Below are positions 1-8,802 of a DNA stretch of 64,000 nucleotides, piece by piece. Position numbers and translations under genes: made by a program. Origin of the DNA: MWDV01 sp964634255 (lineage in GTDB: Bacteria > Verrucomicrobiota > Verrucomicrobiia > Limisphaerales > MWDV01); NCBI GenBank assembly GCA_964634255.1, contig CAZWJC010000003.1, positions 1 to 64,000 of the forward strand, given 5' to 3'. Under the pieces are notes generated by a model that saw only the letters and a list, made by a program, of their open reading frames with translations, was not told the DNA's origin and ran no database searches. The first letter of the stretch is position 1. Every line of letters starts with the position of its first letter.

Positions 1-524
1 CGCTCTATCCGTGGCTGGACGTGTTTGATAACGTCATGTTCGGCCTCAAGCTCAAACCACGTCTCACCCACAAAGAGCGGGAGGAAGTCGCGCAGTTCTA
101 CCTCAAACTGGTCGGCTTGGAAAAGTTCAGCCGGGCGAACATCCACGAGTTGAGCGGCGGCATGCGGCAGCGCGTGGCGCTGGCCCGAGCCCTCGCGCCC
201 AATCCGCACGTGCTGCTGATGGATGAGCCTTTCGCCGCCCTCGACGCGATGACCCGCGAGCAGCTTTACCGCGATTTGCAGGATATCTGGTCTCGCCGGC
301 GGAAGACGGTCGTGTTCGTCACCCACAACGTGCGCGAAGCCGCCTGCCTGGGCGATCGCGTCGTGCTGTTATCGCCCAGCCCCGGGCGCATCCGCGAACA
401 GTTTGAAGTGCGGCTGCCGCGCCCCCGCGACATCAATAACGTGGACCTAACCCGCCAAGCGTGCGAGATCACCCGGGCGCTCAAGCCGCACCTGAAACCT
501 GAACAGACGGCTGAAGCCGAATGA
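1..524 (+). CDS. ABC transporter ATP-binding protein, nitrate/sulfonate/taurine type (5' partial)
   Basis: This is the C-terminal part of an importer ATPase that powers uptake through the permease encoded next. The reading frame is open to the left edge (in frame from base 3, reading LYPWLDVFDNV), so the true start and the Walker A motif lie outside the window. Visible motifs are the ABC signature LSGGMRQR (about nt 153-176), Walker B VLLMDEPFAALD (about 210-245) and the switch histidine in FVTHNVREA. The Q-loop-proximal PWL context and the partner permease fit the SsuB/TauB/NrtD family. The stop overlaps the permease start by ATGA, indicating translational coupling. The substrate cannot be told because no binding protein is in view. 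Confidence 0.93.
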   Translation, partial: LYPWLDVFDNVMFGLKLKPRLTHKEREEVAQFYLKLVGLEKFSRANIHELSGGMRQRVALARALAPNPHVLLMDEPFAALDAMTREQLYRDLQDIWSRRRKTVVFVTHNVREAACLGDRVVLLSPSPGRIREQFEVRLPRPRDINNVDLTRQACEITRALKPHLKPEQTAEAE

Positions 525-1285
525 AACGCGGAATCATTGCCACTTTGTTCTTCCTGGCGCTCTTGGTGATCTGGGAAGTGCTGGTCCGCGCCGAATTCTG
601 GTCGCGCGTTCTGGTTCCCTCACCGCTCGAAGTGGGGCGTTACCTCGTCGGCGCGCTGCGGGACGAAACGCTGCTGCACGCCTCGGGTGTCACCCTCAAG
701 CGGCTCATCCTGGGTTACGCGGTCGGGCTCGCGTTGGGCCTGCCGTTGGGCTTGCTCAACGCGCGCTTCAAGTTTTTGCAGGACACTGTCGGGCTCATGG
801 CTCTGGGGTTACAGACGCTGCCGAGCGTTTGTTGGGCGCCATTGGCGCTCCTGTGGTTCGGGCAGACCGAGTCCGCCATGTTGTTCATCGTTGTCATGGG
901 CTCGCTGTGGTCCATCGTGCTGGCGACGGACAACGGCGTGCGTAACGTACCGCCGATCTATGCCCGTGCGGCCCGGACAATGGGCTCGCATGGCATGCAC
1001 ACTTGGCTGAGGGTCATCCTGCCGGCCTCGTTGCCCTTTATCGTGAGCGGTATGAAACAAGGCTGGGCCTTTGCCTGGCGCTCGCTCATGGCCGCGGAAA
1101 TCTACATCACCATCCTAACGGGGTTCGGGTTGGGACACCTGCTGCATTACGGGCGCGAACTGCATGCGATGGATGCCGTGATCGGTATCATGCTGGTCAT
1201 CGTCGCTGTCGGATTGGTGACCGACAAAATCGTATTTGCACCGCTCGAACGGTTCATGCATCGGCGCTGGGGCACGGCGAAGTGA
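521..1285 (+). CDS. ABC transporter permease, nitrate/sulfonate/taurine type
   Basis: This 254-aa inner-membrane permease of the BPD_transp_1 superfamily is the partner of the preceding ATPase, whose stop it overlaps. It opens with a hydrophobic segment (FFLALLVIWEVLV), followed by further membrane helices. The cytoplasmic EAA-like loop that contacts the ATPase is visible around residues 149-175 (ARAARTMGSHGMHTWLRVIL PASLPFI). Size and motif fit SsuC/TauC/NrtB. Likely cargo is a small anion or a thiamine-precursor-like compound, but the sequence does not decide this. Confidence 0.93.
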   Translation: MKRGIIATLFFLALLVIWEVLVRAEFWSRVLVPSPLEVGRYLVGALRDETLLHASGVTLKRLILGYAVGLALGLPLGLLNARFKFLQDTVGLMALGLQTLPSVCWAPLALLWFGQTESAMLFIVVMGSLWSIVLATDNGVRNVPPIYARAARTMGSHGMHTWLRVILPASLPFIVSGMKQGWAFAWRSLMAAEIYITILTGFGLGHLLHYGRELHAMDAVIGIMLVIVAVGLVTDKIVFAPLERFMHRRWGTAK

Positions 1286-1529
1286 GTTGATTACCTCCCC
1301 AAGGGCGTGGCTTTGCAGAGTGCTCCTGCAAGAGGATAGAGCCAAACCCCAACGGCGGGGTGGGTCATGTTGTTTCCTGTCTGTGACTCCACTAGCCAGA
1401 ACCTCGTTGTCCCCTCCAACTCACGACATGCACCATCAACGCGATGTTCGTAAGGCCGTGGCGCAACTGCAGGTTCGCCATACGCGAGTCTTGACGGCAT
1501 GGCTAACGTAACGGGATCATCTCCGGCAT

Positions 1530-3341
1530 ATGCATGGCTGCCTACAGCGGCATGTCTGCGCCGTATTGCTGGGCCTTTCCACGTGTCTGGGACACGCTGG
1601 GACCAACTGGTTCGCGGACGCCGTGTGGTATCAGATATTTCCGGAGCGCTTCCGCAATGGCGACCCGGCAAACGACCCCACATCAGCCAGCCTCGAAGGC
1701 ACGTGGCCATACGTCGTGCCGAAGGACTGGCGCATCGTTCCATGGACCGCTGACTGGTATGCCCTCCAGCCGTGGGAACAGTCCAACGGACGCGGCTTTT
1801 ACTACAACACCCAACTCCGGCGTTACGGCGGCGACCTTCAGGGCATCATCAACAAGCTCGACTACTTACAGTCACTGGGCGTCAACGCACTATACCTCAA
1901 CCCCATCTTCGAGTCCCCTTCGCTCCACAAGTACGGCGCGACGATGTATCACCACGTGGACCGGCATTTCGGCCCGGACCCGAAGGGTGACCTGGAGTTG
2001 TTCGCCCGCGAAGATGCAGCGGCCACCACGACGTGGCAGTGGTCCGCGGCGGACCGATTGTTCTTGAAGCTCATTGCCGAGGCGCACCGGCGGAACATGC
2101 GCGTGGTGCTCGACGGCGTGTTCAACCACGTCGGCATTCGCTTCTGGGCTCTGCAACGAGCCAAACGCGAAGGGCCGTCCAGTCGGTTCGCCAAGTGGTT
2201 TCACATTCGGCGCTGGGATGATCCGGCCACGACGGAGGACGAGTTCGATTACCAGGGCTGGGTGGGCGTGAAGGATTTGCCGGAGTTCGCGAAGGATGAG
2301 CACGGGCCGTGTCCAGAAGTGAAGGAGCACTTGCACGCAGTCGTCCGGCGCTGGATGGACCCGAACGGTGACGGCGACCCAACGGATGGAATTGACGGCT
2401 GGCGGCTGGATGTGGCGGCGGAACTGCCGCTGCCGTTCTGGGAAGAATTCCGCGGCTGGGTGAAGACGATCAACCCGCAGGCTTACATCACGGGCGAAAT
2501 CTGGTGGGACGATTTCAACCAATGCACTTTTCGCAATGCGCGGCCGTGGCTGGATTGGGCGTTCGACGGTGTGATGAATTATCGCTTCGGCGACGCGGTT
2601 TACCAGTTCTTCAACCAGCCGCAACCGATACCGGCCACGCAGTTCACGAACCTGATCTCAGCCATCCACTCCGACTACGGTTATGCCCGCTGCCTGAACC
2701 TCCAAAATCTTTACGGCTCGCACGACACGTCGCGCCTCGGCTCGGCCGTGGTGAACCCGCAGTGCCGCCAAGATCACAACGCGAGCGCGGAGCACAACCG
2801 CGATTACCAGGTCCGCGCACCGAACGCCGCCGAGAAGCAGCGCTGGCGGCAGATGGTCGCCTTTCAGTTCCTTATGCCGGGCGCGCCGTACATCTACTAC
2901 GGCGACGAAGCCGGCATGTGGGGCGCGGACGATCCCGATTGCCGCAAGCCGATGGTGTGGGCCGATCTGAATTACGAGACTGAGCGCGCGGACCCGTTCA
3001 GGCGTCCCCGTCCCGCAAATGCCGTGTCGCCGGACCGCGAGCTGCTGAAGTTCTACCGGGCTTGCGTGAAACTGCGCCACGAGCACGCGGCCTTGCGCCG
3101 CGGTACCTTCGATTGGATTCGCGCCGACGACACCGCGCGGGTGGTGACGTTCTGCCGTTCCACCGCAGCCGAACAAATCGTTGCGGCGTTCAACGTCAGC
3201 GATTCGGAGGTTAAACTCACCGCGGAGCAATTGAATCTGCGTTCGCTAACCGGCTGGCGTGATGCTGTTGCACACAAACGACTGGCGCATGGCGGACTGA
3301 CGATTCCGCCGCGCAGCTATCGGGTGCTGGAACGACGTTGA
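1530..3341 (+). CDS. Exported GH13 alpha-amylase family glycoside hydrolase
   Basis: This 603-aa enzyme should hydrolyse alpha-glucans or malto-oligosaccharides. All four GH13 regions are present: region I DGVFNHVG (from D195), region II GWRLDVAAE with nucleophile D294, region III TGEIWW with acid/base E323, and region IV GSHDTSR with D399. An N-terminal hydrophobic stretch (CAVLLGLSTCLG, residues 10-21) followed by AGTNWFADAVWYQIFPERF suggests export, with the catalytic barrel starting at once. Layout resembles neopullulanase/cyclomaltodextrinase-like enzymes without their N-terminal domain. A C-terminal beta domain follows from about residue 510. It precedes a CE7-like esterase and a Gfo/Idh enzyme in the same orientation, a plausible carbohydrate-use group, though gaps of 45 and 73 nt leave room for separate promoters. 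Confidence 0.93.
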   Translation: MHGCLQRHVCAVLLGLSTCLGHAGTNWFADAVWYQIFPERFRNGDPANDPTSASLEGTWPYVVPKDWRIVPWTADWYALQPWEQSNGRGFYYNTQLRRYGGDLQGIINKLDYLQSLGVNALYLNPIFESPSLHKYGATMYHHVDRHFGPDPKGDLELFAREDAAATTTWQWSAADRLFLKLIAEAHRRNMRVVLDGVFNHVGIRFWALQRAKREGPSSRFAKWFHIRRWDDPATTEDEFDYQGWVGVKDLPEFAKDEHGPCPEVKEHLHAVVRRWMDPNGDGDPTDGIDGWRLDVAAELPLPFWEEFRGWVKTINPQAYITGEIWWDDFNQCTFRNARPWLDWAFDGVMNYRFGDAVYQFFNQPQPIPATQFTNLISAIHSDYGYARCLNLQNLYGSHDTSRLGSAVVNPQCRQDHNASAEHNRDYQVRAPNAAEKQRWRQMVAFQFLMPGAPYIYYGDEAGMWGADDPDCRKPMVWADLNYETERADPFRRPRPANAVSPDRELLKFYRACVKLRHEHAALRRGTFDWIRADDTARVVTFCRSTAAEQIVAAFNVSDSEVKLTAEQLNLRSLTGWRDAVAHKRLAHGGLTIPPRSYRVLERR

Positions 3342-3351
3342 GCAACGCCGG

Positions 3352-3380
3352 CTGGCGCGCGCGACGCGTCTCCCTATAAT
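3352..3380 (+). promoter_or_regulatory. Putative leaderless promoter for the CE7-like esterase
   Basis: A perfect TATAAT at 3375-3380 lies 6 nt before the ATG at 3387. The expected transcription start, 7 nt past the -10, is the A of the ATG. A weak -35 (CTGGCG, 3352-3357) sits 17 nt upstream. This implies a leaderless mRNA. Confidence 0.6.
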
Positions 3381-3386
3381 CCCGCC

Positions 3387-4694
3387 ATGCAGTTCAAACG
3401 TCTGTCCCTTGTCGTCTTGATTGTCTTGCTGGTTCTGTCCCGGGGCGTCTTGTGCCTGGCACAGATCGTCATCACCCCCGACCACACCAACGGCATTTAC
3501 CGCGTTGGAGAAACGGTACAGTGGAATGTGCGATGGACAGGCACAAACGGCGCGCCGCCGGTGCATTACACATTCAAGCGCGGCGGCTGGACCGAGGTCG
3601 GGCAAGGCGAACTCACGTTCCTCAACGGCGCGGCATGGCTTGAGACTCACTTCAGCGCCCCCGAGACGATGCTTGTCGAGGCGAAATGGCAAACCGCCGA
3701 CGGCAAGGAGGGCCGGGCGCTGGGCGGCGCGGTGGCGGCGCCGGAGCAGATTGCGCTTTCCGCAACGCGACCCAAGGACTTCAACAAGTTTTGGAAGGCC
3801 AAGCTCAAGGAACTGGTGCGCGTACCCGCGAACCCCAAACTCGAAAGTGCGCAAAGCGGCAAAGCCAACGTGGCGTACTGGAAAATCACGATGGACAACA
3901 TTCGTGGATCGCGCATTTACGGCCAGCTTGCGCAACCGGCCCAAGGGCAGAAATTCCCCGCGCTGTTGATCGTGCAATGGGCCGGAGTGTACGGCCTGCA
4001 ACGGAACTGGGTGACCGACCGCGCTGCCGAAGGGTGGCTGGTATTGAACATCGAGCCACACGAGCTCCCGATTGACCGAGACGCTGAGTTCTACAAAACG
4101 CAATTCGCCGGACCACTGAAGGATTACTGGACGCACGGCAACGACGACCGCGAGACAAGTTATTTCCTAAGGATGTATCTCTCCTGTTACCGGGGAGCGG
4201 AATACCTGGCACATCGGGCCGATTGGGACGGCAAGACGCTGGTGGTCATGGGCAGCAGCCAAGGCGGTTTGCAGGCGTTGATGACGGCGGGACTGCACCC
4301 GAAGATCACCGCTGCGCTGGCCAACGTGCCGGCGGGTTGCGACATGCTGGGGCCGGATATGGGCCGCACACCCGGTTGGCCGCAGTGGTATACCCGCGTC
4401 GAGGGCAAGGATGCCACGAAGGTTCGCGAGGCAAGTCGCTACTTCGACGTGGCAAACTTCGCGCCCCGTATCAAGTGCCCCGTGCTGGTCAGCGCCGGCT
4501 TGCTTGACGAAACCTGTCCACCTGCTGGCATTTTCGCGGCGTTGAATCAGATCTCCGCGCCCAAGGAAGTGCTTATCCTGCCCAAGTCCAACCACCAAGG
4601 CGACGGCAACACGCAGGCGGCCTACAACTATCGCTGCTACAGCGTCTGGCTGCCGGCTCTGTGCCAGGGCAAACCTGCGCCGGTGCAGAACTGA
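3387..4694 (+). CDS. Exported acetyl xylan esterase / cephalosporin-C deacetylase-like (CE7-type) hydrolase
   Basis: This 435-aa secreted alpha/beta hydrolase probably removes acetyl groups from carbohydrates. A signal peptide is obvious (residues 4-26: hydrophobic LVVLIVLLVLSRG then CLAQ). The catalytic triad can be read: S291 in the GSSQGG elbow, D374 in GLLDETCPP and H403 in SNHQGDG, the order and spacing of the AXE1/CE7 family. An extra N-terminal beta domain of about 100 residues precedes the hydrolase fold. The neighbouring GH13 enzyme supports a polysaccharide-processing role. The exact ester substrate is not determined. Confidence 0.85.
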   Translation: MQFKRLSLVVLIVLLVLSRGVLCLAQIVITPDHTNGIYRVGETVQWNVRWTGTNGAPPVHYTFKRGGWTEVGQGELTFLNGAAWLETHFSAPETMLVEAKWQTADGKEGRALGGAVAAPEQIALSATRPKDFNKFWKAKLKELVRVPANPKLESAQSGKANVAYWKITMDNIRGSRIYGQLAQPAQGQKFPALLIVQWAGVYGLQRNWVTDRAAEGWLVLNIEPHELPIDRDAEFYKTQFAGPLKDYWTHGNDDRETSYFLRMYLSCYRGAEYLAHRADWDGKTLVVMGSSQGGLQALMTAGLHPKITAALANVPAGCDMLGPDMGRTPGWPQWYTRVEGKDATKVREASRYFDVANFAPRIKCPVLVSAGLLDETCPPAGIFAALNQISAPKEVLILPKSNHQGDGNTQAAYNYRCYSVWLPALCQGKPAPVQN

Positions 4695-4732
4695 GCGAGT
4701 CCCCGCTCATCACCAGCGACCACAGCAGAGGC

Positions 4733-4760
4733 TTTACCTCGCCGCGGCGGGGAATACACT
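4733..4760 (+). promoter_or_regulatory. Putative leaderless promoter for Gfo/Idh/MocA gene
   Basis: TACACT at 4755-4760 lies 7 nt before the ATG at 4768. A TTTACC hexamer at 4733-4738, with a 16-nt spacer, serves as -35. Predicted initiation is within one base of the start codon. Confidence 0.45.
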
Positions 4761-4767
4761 CGTCGGC

Positions 4768-6018
4768 ATGAATCGGAATGACGAATCCTCTCGAGCTCAG
4801 AAGTCTCCCCATGCCACCTCCACCGCTGCGCCTAGCGTCTCACGCCGCTCCTTTCTACAGGCGGCCAGCTTAGGCGCGGTCGCGCTGAGCCTGCCCTCCG
4901 GGACACGCGCGGCTGAGAAGCCAATTCAGGGATTTGAAACCGCGCCTGAGAATCCCGATGTCTCCAAAGGCTGGACGCCCGTTTCCGACCGCAAGGTTCG
5001 CGTGGGCATCGTGGGCTACGGCGTATGTAAGTTCGGCGCGGCGTTTGGATTCCAAAACCATCCGAACGTCGAAGTCGTGGCCGTGAGTGACCTGATTCCA
5101 GAACGTTGCGCGGGTCTGGCCAAGGAATGCCGCTGCGAGAAGACCTATCCTTCGCTGGCAGAGTTGGTCAAAGATGACAAGATCGAAGCGGTATTCGTGG
5201 CCACCGATGCGCCGAACCACGCGAAGCATTGCATCGAAGTCCTCAAGCACGGAAAGCACGTCGCCTCGGCCGTGCCAGCAGCATTTGCCTCGGTCGATGA
5301 AGCAGACAAGCTCTTCGCCACGGTCAAGTCAAGCGGCCTCAAGTACATGATGTTCGAGACGTCTTGCTTCCACGAGGACCTCTACGCGATGCGGCAGATC
5401 TTCAACGCGGGCGGATTCGGCAAGCTGGTTTACGCTGAAGGCGAGTACTACCATTACATGGAAGAGCCGATTGACTCTTACAAAGGTTGGCGAATTGGAC
5501 TGCCACCGCAGTGGTATCCCACACACTCGAACGCCTACTACGTCGGCGTCACCGGTGGGAGCTTCACGGAGGTCTCGTGCATGGGTATCCCCAGCGCGGT
5601 GAAGCATCTCCAACCGTCCAACAATCCCTATAAGAATCCGTTCGGGACGGAGATCGCACTGTTTCGCACAAGCGAAGGCGGCATGGCGCGAATGGCGGTA
5701 AGCTGGGACACCCCAGGGTACAGCGGTGAAATGGGCCGCGTCCGAGGCGAGAAGGGTTCGTTCTACGGGAAGTTCGAAGGCGTGAAGCAGGCGCTGCCGA
5801 ACATCCAACGTCCGCCCTTGCCCCCGGGAGTCGCCTCAGGCGGCCACGGGGGTTCGCATGGCCACCTCACGAACGAGTTCGTCACGGCGATACTCTTGGA
5901 CCGTAAACCTTTGGTGGACATCGCAACGGCCTTGAACATGACGGTAGCCGGCATGGTGGCTCATCGATCGGCGCTCAAGGGCGGCGAGTTGTTCAAGATT
6001 CCGCAGTACAGGATCTGA
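4768..6018 (+). CDS. Tat-exported Gfo/Idh/MocA family oxidoreductase
   Basis: This 416-aa NAD(P)-dependent oxidoreductase of the Gfo/Idh/MocA family should act on a sugar or cyclitol outside the cytoplasm. The N-terminus carries a twin-arginine signal (SRRSFLQAASLGAVALSLP, about residues 28-46). A Rossmann fold follows (KVRVGIVGYGVCKFG, from about residue 74), then an EAVFVATDAPNHAKH segment and the conserved KHVASAVPAAF, close to the usual EKP motif but with AVP, which is unusual. Tat-secreted members are abundant in Verrucomicrobiota and Planctomycetota. Most family members have a lysine in EKP. Its replacement here suggests altered catalysis or a binding role. The substrate is unknown. Confidence 0.88.
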   Translation: MNRNDESSRAQKSPHATSTAAPSVSRRSFLQAASLGAVALSLPSGTRAAEKPIQGFETAPENPDVSKGWTPVSDRKVRVGIVGYGVCKFGAAFGFQNHPNVEVVAVSDLIPERCAGLAKECRCEKTYPSLAELVKDDKIEAVFVATDAPNHAKHCIEVLKHGKHVASAVPAAFASVDEADKLFATVKSSGLKYMMFETSCFHEDLYAMRQIFNAGGFGKLVYAEGEYYHYMEEPIDSYKGWRIGLPPQWYPTHSNAYYVGVTGGSFTEVSCMGIPSAVKHLQPSNNPYKNPFGTEIALFRTSEGGMARMAVSWDTPGYSGEMGRVRGEKGSFYGKFEGVKQALPNIQRPPLPPGVASGGHGGSHGHLTNEFVTAILLDRKPLVDIATALNMTVAGMVAHRSALKGGELFKIPQYRI

Positions 6019-6184
6019 GACTCGAACGAAGTGCGGCTTCCGGTGTCGGTAACAATCTCTGACTTTCCAACAATCCATAGCTTTGAACAGAATCGCGGAG
6101 GTCGCGCGGCTCAGCTCTGGAGCAGTCTGGCTGAAGTTCGGTTATTCCGCGTCCCCAAGGCTGCGAGATTGGTGGAAAACGCCG

Positions 6185-6214
6185 TTGACTTCTTGGCGGC
6201 GGGTCTGCTATAAA
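6185..6214 (+). promoter_or_regulatory. Strong sigma-70 promoter for the PEP-CTERM gene
   Basis: TTGACT (6185-6190), an 18-nt spacer and TATAAA (6209-6214) form a near-consensus housekeeping promoter. Predicted initiation near 6221 leaves a leader of about 38 nt before the ATG at 6259. It is the most consensus-like promoter in the window. Confidence 0.75.
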
Positions 6215-6258
6215 TCGCTCCAGTTAAGTTGGAAACCGATTAGTCTCAGATTGATTTT

Positions 6259-7041
6259 ATGAAGCAGATTCTTGTCGCCGGTTTCGCTGCAACGGCTCTG
6301 ATGCAGAGCCAAGCCCTCGCTCAAACACTCACGTTGGAGAATTTTGAGAGCTATGTTGCGCCTCTGACCAACACAGTGATGTTTCGCCAGCCGTCCTTCT
6401 CAGGCAGCACGAGCGCTAAATTGGATGCCTCGCCAAATGCCGCGGTGGTGCGCACCGTCGGCGGTTTTCCATTCGGCGATCCCAACAACGTTCTCCACGT
6501 CTCGTTCAGCTTCAAGGACTCCGGTGCGGAACCGCTGTGGCTGCGGTTGACGTCGAACAACGCAACCACGATGCCCAATCCCACCATCGGGCTCTGGCAG
6601 GATTGGGGTCTGAAGTTTGACGTTTACTCTGACACGCCGCTCTATATCGCAGCGCTGGTACGCGAAACGGAGGCAAACGCGGCCTTGGGCGGAAACGGCG
6701 GTGCGAGTGGCGGCATTGAGTTTGTTGGCGGAAATCCGAGCGTTGCGACTGGAACACGGGGTAAAGAAGTCGCGGCCAATGCATGGACGACTGTGTACTT
6801 CGACTTTGACAATGAATCGGTGTTCTCCTTTGCCGGTGCAACGGCCAACGGGATTCTCGAGGCTGGCGCGGATGGAAAAGGCGTCTTGGAAGCGCTTGGG
6901 ATCGCCACCGATCCCGCCAACACGGGCACAATTAACATTTGGCTGGACAACTTTGTGTTGGTTCCTGAGCCGTCATCCGTGGCTTTGATGGTTCTCGGCG
7001 GTTTCACGATGGCGCTCTTCCGCCGCGCCCGCAGATCCTAG
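6259..7041 (+). CDS. PEP-CTERM sorting domain protein
   Basis: This 260-aa secreted protein begins with a signal peptide (residues 1-21, ending ALAQ). It ends with a PEP-CTERM sorting signal: VPEPSSVALM, a hydrophobic helix and the basic tail RRARRS. Such proteins are cut and exported by exosortase together with extracellular polysaccharide. The body is beta-rich and low in distinctive motifs, and resembles carbohydrate-binding or jelly-roll PEP-CTERM proteins of Verrucomicrobiota. Its own promoter and terminator mark it as a single-gene unit. No exosortase gene is in the window, so processing depends on a distant locus. Confidence 0.9.
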   Translation: MKQILVAGFAATALMQSQALAQTLTLENFESYVAPLTNTVMFRQPSFSGSTSAKLDASPNAAVVRTVGGFPFGDPNNVLHVSFSFKDSGAEPLWLRLTSNNATTMPNPTIGLWQDWGLKFDVYSDTPLYIAALVRETEANAALGGNGGASGGIEFVGGNPSVATGTRGKEVAANAWTTVYFDFDNESVFSFAGATANGILEAGADGKGVLEALGIATDPANTGTINIWLDNFVLVPEPSSVALMVLGGFTMALFRRARRS

Positions 7042-7067
7042 GTTGTCAGTTTTCGTCTCACACAACA

Positions 7068-7091
7068 GGCCGCCGCGATGGCGGCCTTTTT
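7068..7091 (+). terminator. Rho-independent terminator
   Basis: A perfect 7-bp GC stem (GGCCGCC / GGCGGCC) with a 5-nt loop is followed by TTTTT, 26 nt after the PEP-CTERM stop. The next gene (minus strand) stops at 7106, so the hairpin sits between convergent genes. Confidence 0.9.
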
Positions 7092-7105
7092 CGTTTCTCC
7101 CGGGC

Positions 7106-7867
7106 TCAGGGGTGAAGGACGACCTCCCCTGCCCGATTAAGAGTTGGGACAATTGGGTGCCGGTCGCGCCGGATACAGTCTTCCACATCGTCCGCGAGAT
7201 CCACATTCGCCAGCAGACGGCACGCATTCTGAGCCTCCCTGATCGCGGCAGGAACATCCGTCTGAGCGCTTTGGTACGCCCGTCTCGCAATTTGAGCTGA
7301 GTCGAGTAAATGTATTCCAGCCTTCCGAGCGAGGAAGCATTCACACCAGTCTCCGGCTGCCAACGCGTCCTCCAAGGCGGCACCTTCACCGGTCCCGGCG
7401 CAGACCAGAAGTGTCGCCCTAGGCTTGCAGTGCTGAACCGCTTCGACGGTGGCCGAAAGGTTCAGGAAGCTCCCAACGAGCACCGACTGAGCGCCGGCGC
7501 AGGCGCGTAACGCCCGCGTCCCGTTCGTCGTTGTCGAGACAATCGTCCTGCCTCGCACCCGTTTTAGTGAGAATTCTCGCGGTGAATTGCCGAGGTCAAA
7601 ATCCACGCCTCCGGTCATCGTCGCAGTGATTCGCAGGCCGTTGCGCTCGCCTGCCAAGAGAACCTCGGGACGTTGACGCCGGATTTCCAAGGCCTCGGAG
7701 ATCTCCTCAACCGGGATGATGGCTTCCGCGCCGTTGGCCAGCGCCGTGACGAAGGTGCTCGTCGCGCGCAACACGTCGAAGACAACGCAGACGGAGTCGG
7801 AGAGATCGCGGTCGCGAAGCGCGCGAAACTCCGCGGGCGTGAACAAGACTTCAATGCTGCACGGCAT
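7106..7867 (-). CDS. comB: 2-phosphosulfolactate phosphatase-like protein (ComB family)
   Basis: This 253-aa protein belongs to the ComB family, which in methanogens hydrolyses 2-phosphosulfolactate during coenzyme M synthesis. Family hallmarks are FDVLRATST near residue 30, the GERNGLR segment, STTTNGTRAL near residue 117, and the CAGTGEGAALEDALAAG stretch. No other sulfolactate or coenzyme M gene is near. ComB homologues are widespread in bacteria with no known coenzyme M, so the reaction here is uncertain. It follows the OGG-like gene by 24 nt and may also have its own promoter inside that gene's 3' end. Confidence 0.85.
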   Translation of the reverse strand: MPCSIEVLFTPAEFRALRDRDLSDSVCVVFDVLRATSTFVTALANGAEAIIPVEEISEALEIRRQRPEVLLAGERNGLRITATMTGGVDFDLGNSPREFSLKRVRGRTIVSTTTNGTRALRACAGAQSVLVGSFLNLSATVEAVQHCKPRATLLVCAGTGEGAALEDALAAGDWCECFLARKAGIHLLDSAQIARRAYQSAQTDVPAAIREAQNACRLLANVDLADDVEDCIRRDRHPIVPTLNRAGEVVLHP

Positions 7868-7872
7868 GACAA

Positions 7873-7901
7873 ACGATAGCCGGCAGCCTCCTCATCGGGA
7901 A
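7873..7901 (-). promoter_or_regulatory. Putative leaderless promoter for the ComB-like gene
   Basis: On the minus strand TATCGT (7878-7873) is followed by 5 nt and the ATG at 7867. The -35 position (TTCCCG, 7901-7896) is poor. The element overlaps the end of the upstream OGG-like gene. Confidence 0.35.
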
Positions 7902-8794
7902 AGCTTTTGGTGGCGCTGCGTGCGCATGTAATGGAAGAGGTATTGCTGCGCGTAGCCGGCACATGGGCCGAAGTGAGTGGCGGCAAATTCTTGAAGCCTC
8001 GGTAGAGTGACCGGACGGCAGCCAAAGTAGAGTTCGCGGAGCGCGCGCTGCACCCAGACGTCCACCGGGAATGCTTGTTGAGAACCGCAACTGAACAGCA
8101 GCACGCAGTCGGCAATTTTTGGTCCCACGCCGTGCAGTTGCAGCAAACGCTCGCGGGCTTCCGGCAAGGAGAGTGTCGGCAACGCCTCCAAGTCCAAGCG
8201 GCCCTCGACCACGGCGCGGGCAGCGGCCAGCAAATGCGGCGCCCGGAAGCCCATCTTGCAGGCGCGTAAGTCAGATTCGTCTAGCGAAGCGAGACGTTCC
8301 GGCGTTGGAAATCCGAATGCGGTCGCCCGATCAACCGGCGTAGGCACACGTTCACCATATCGCTGGCAAAGGACTTCGATGATGGTCTGAATCTGCGCTA
8401 TCTGCTTGGTGGCCGAGAGGAGAAACGAGGCCAGACACTCCCACGGATCTTGGCGGAGCAGCCGCAGGCCGTGACACGCGGCTACGGCCGCTCGCATCGG
8501 CTCTTCAGCCGGGAAGGTCCGAAGCACGGCGGCCAAGTCTGCATGGATCTGTAGATAGTCCTCCAGCCACCGCCAGGAAGTCTGGCGCGCGGTCGTTTCT
8601 GCACGAAGGATTTGCTGGTCGGACGTGAGCCGCACCCAGCGGCTCCCGACCACGCCGGCCCAACCGTTCTCGCTCCGACGCCACCGAAAGGCCTGGCCGC
8701 AATCCAGCGTCAGATCGAGATCGTAATCGGCGATCAACCAGTCCGCGACGCGCGCCGCGGAGTTCGGTTTACGGGAAAGGCGGGACACCGCCAC
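7892..8794 (-). CDS. ogg: 8-oxoguanine DNA glycosylase, OGG1-like (HhH-GPD)
   Basis: This 300-aa base-excision glycosylase/AP lyase removes 8-oxoguanine. The N-terminal DLTLDCGQAFRWRR segment matches the OGG1 N-domain. The helix-hairpin-helix LHGVGPKIADCVLLF carries catalytic K226 and is followed by D245 in FPVDVWVQRAL. The 19-residue spacing equals that of K249 and D268 in human OGG1. The start codon read here is GTG, 8 nt after the apt stop. Bacterial OGG1-type enzymes are less common than MutM. This genome has both, since MutM is at 59471-60319. Confidence 0.9.
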   Translation of the reverse strand: MAVSRLSRKPNSAARVADWLIADYDLDLTLDCGQAFRWRRSENGWAGVVGSRWVRLTSDQQILRAETTARQTSWRWLEDYLQIHADLAAVLRTFPAEEPMRAAVAACHGLRLLRQDPWECLASFLLSATKQIAQIQTIIEVLCQRYGERVPTPVDRATAFGFPTPERLASLDESDLRACKMGFRAPHLLAAARAVVEGRLDLEALPTLSLPEARERLLQLHGVGPKIADCVLLFSCGSQQAFPVDVWVQRALRELYFGCRPVTLPRLQEFAATHFGPCAGYAQQYLFHYMRTQRHQKLSR

Positions 8795-8802
8795 GAGGAT
8801 CG

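Noticed and set aside
7106..7867. Coenzyme M biosynthesis inferred from ComB
   Set aside because: No ComA, ComC or sulfopyruvate genes are near, and ComB homologues are common in bacteria that lack coenzyme M.
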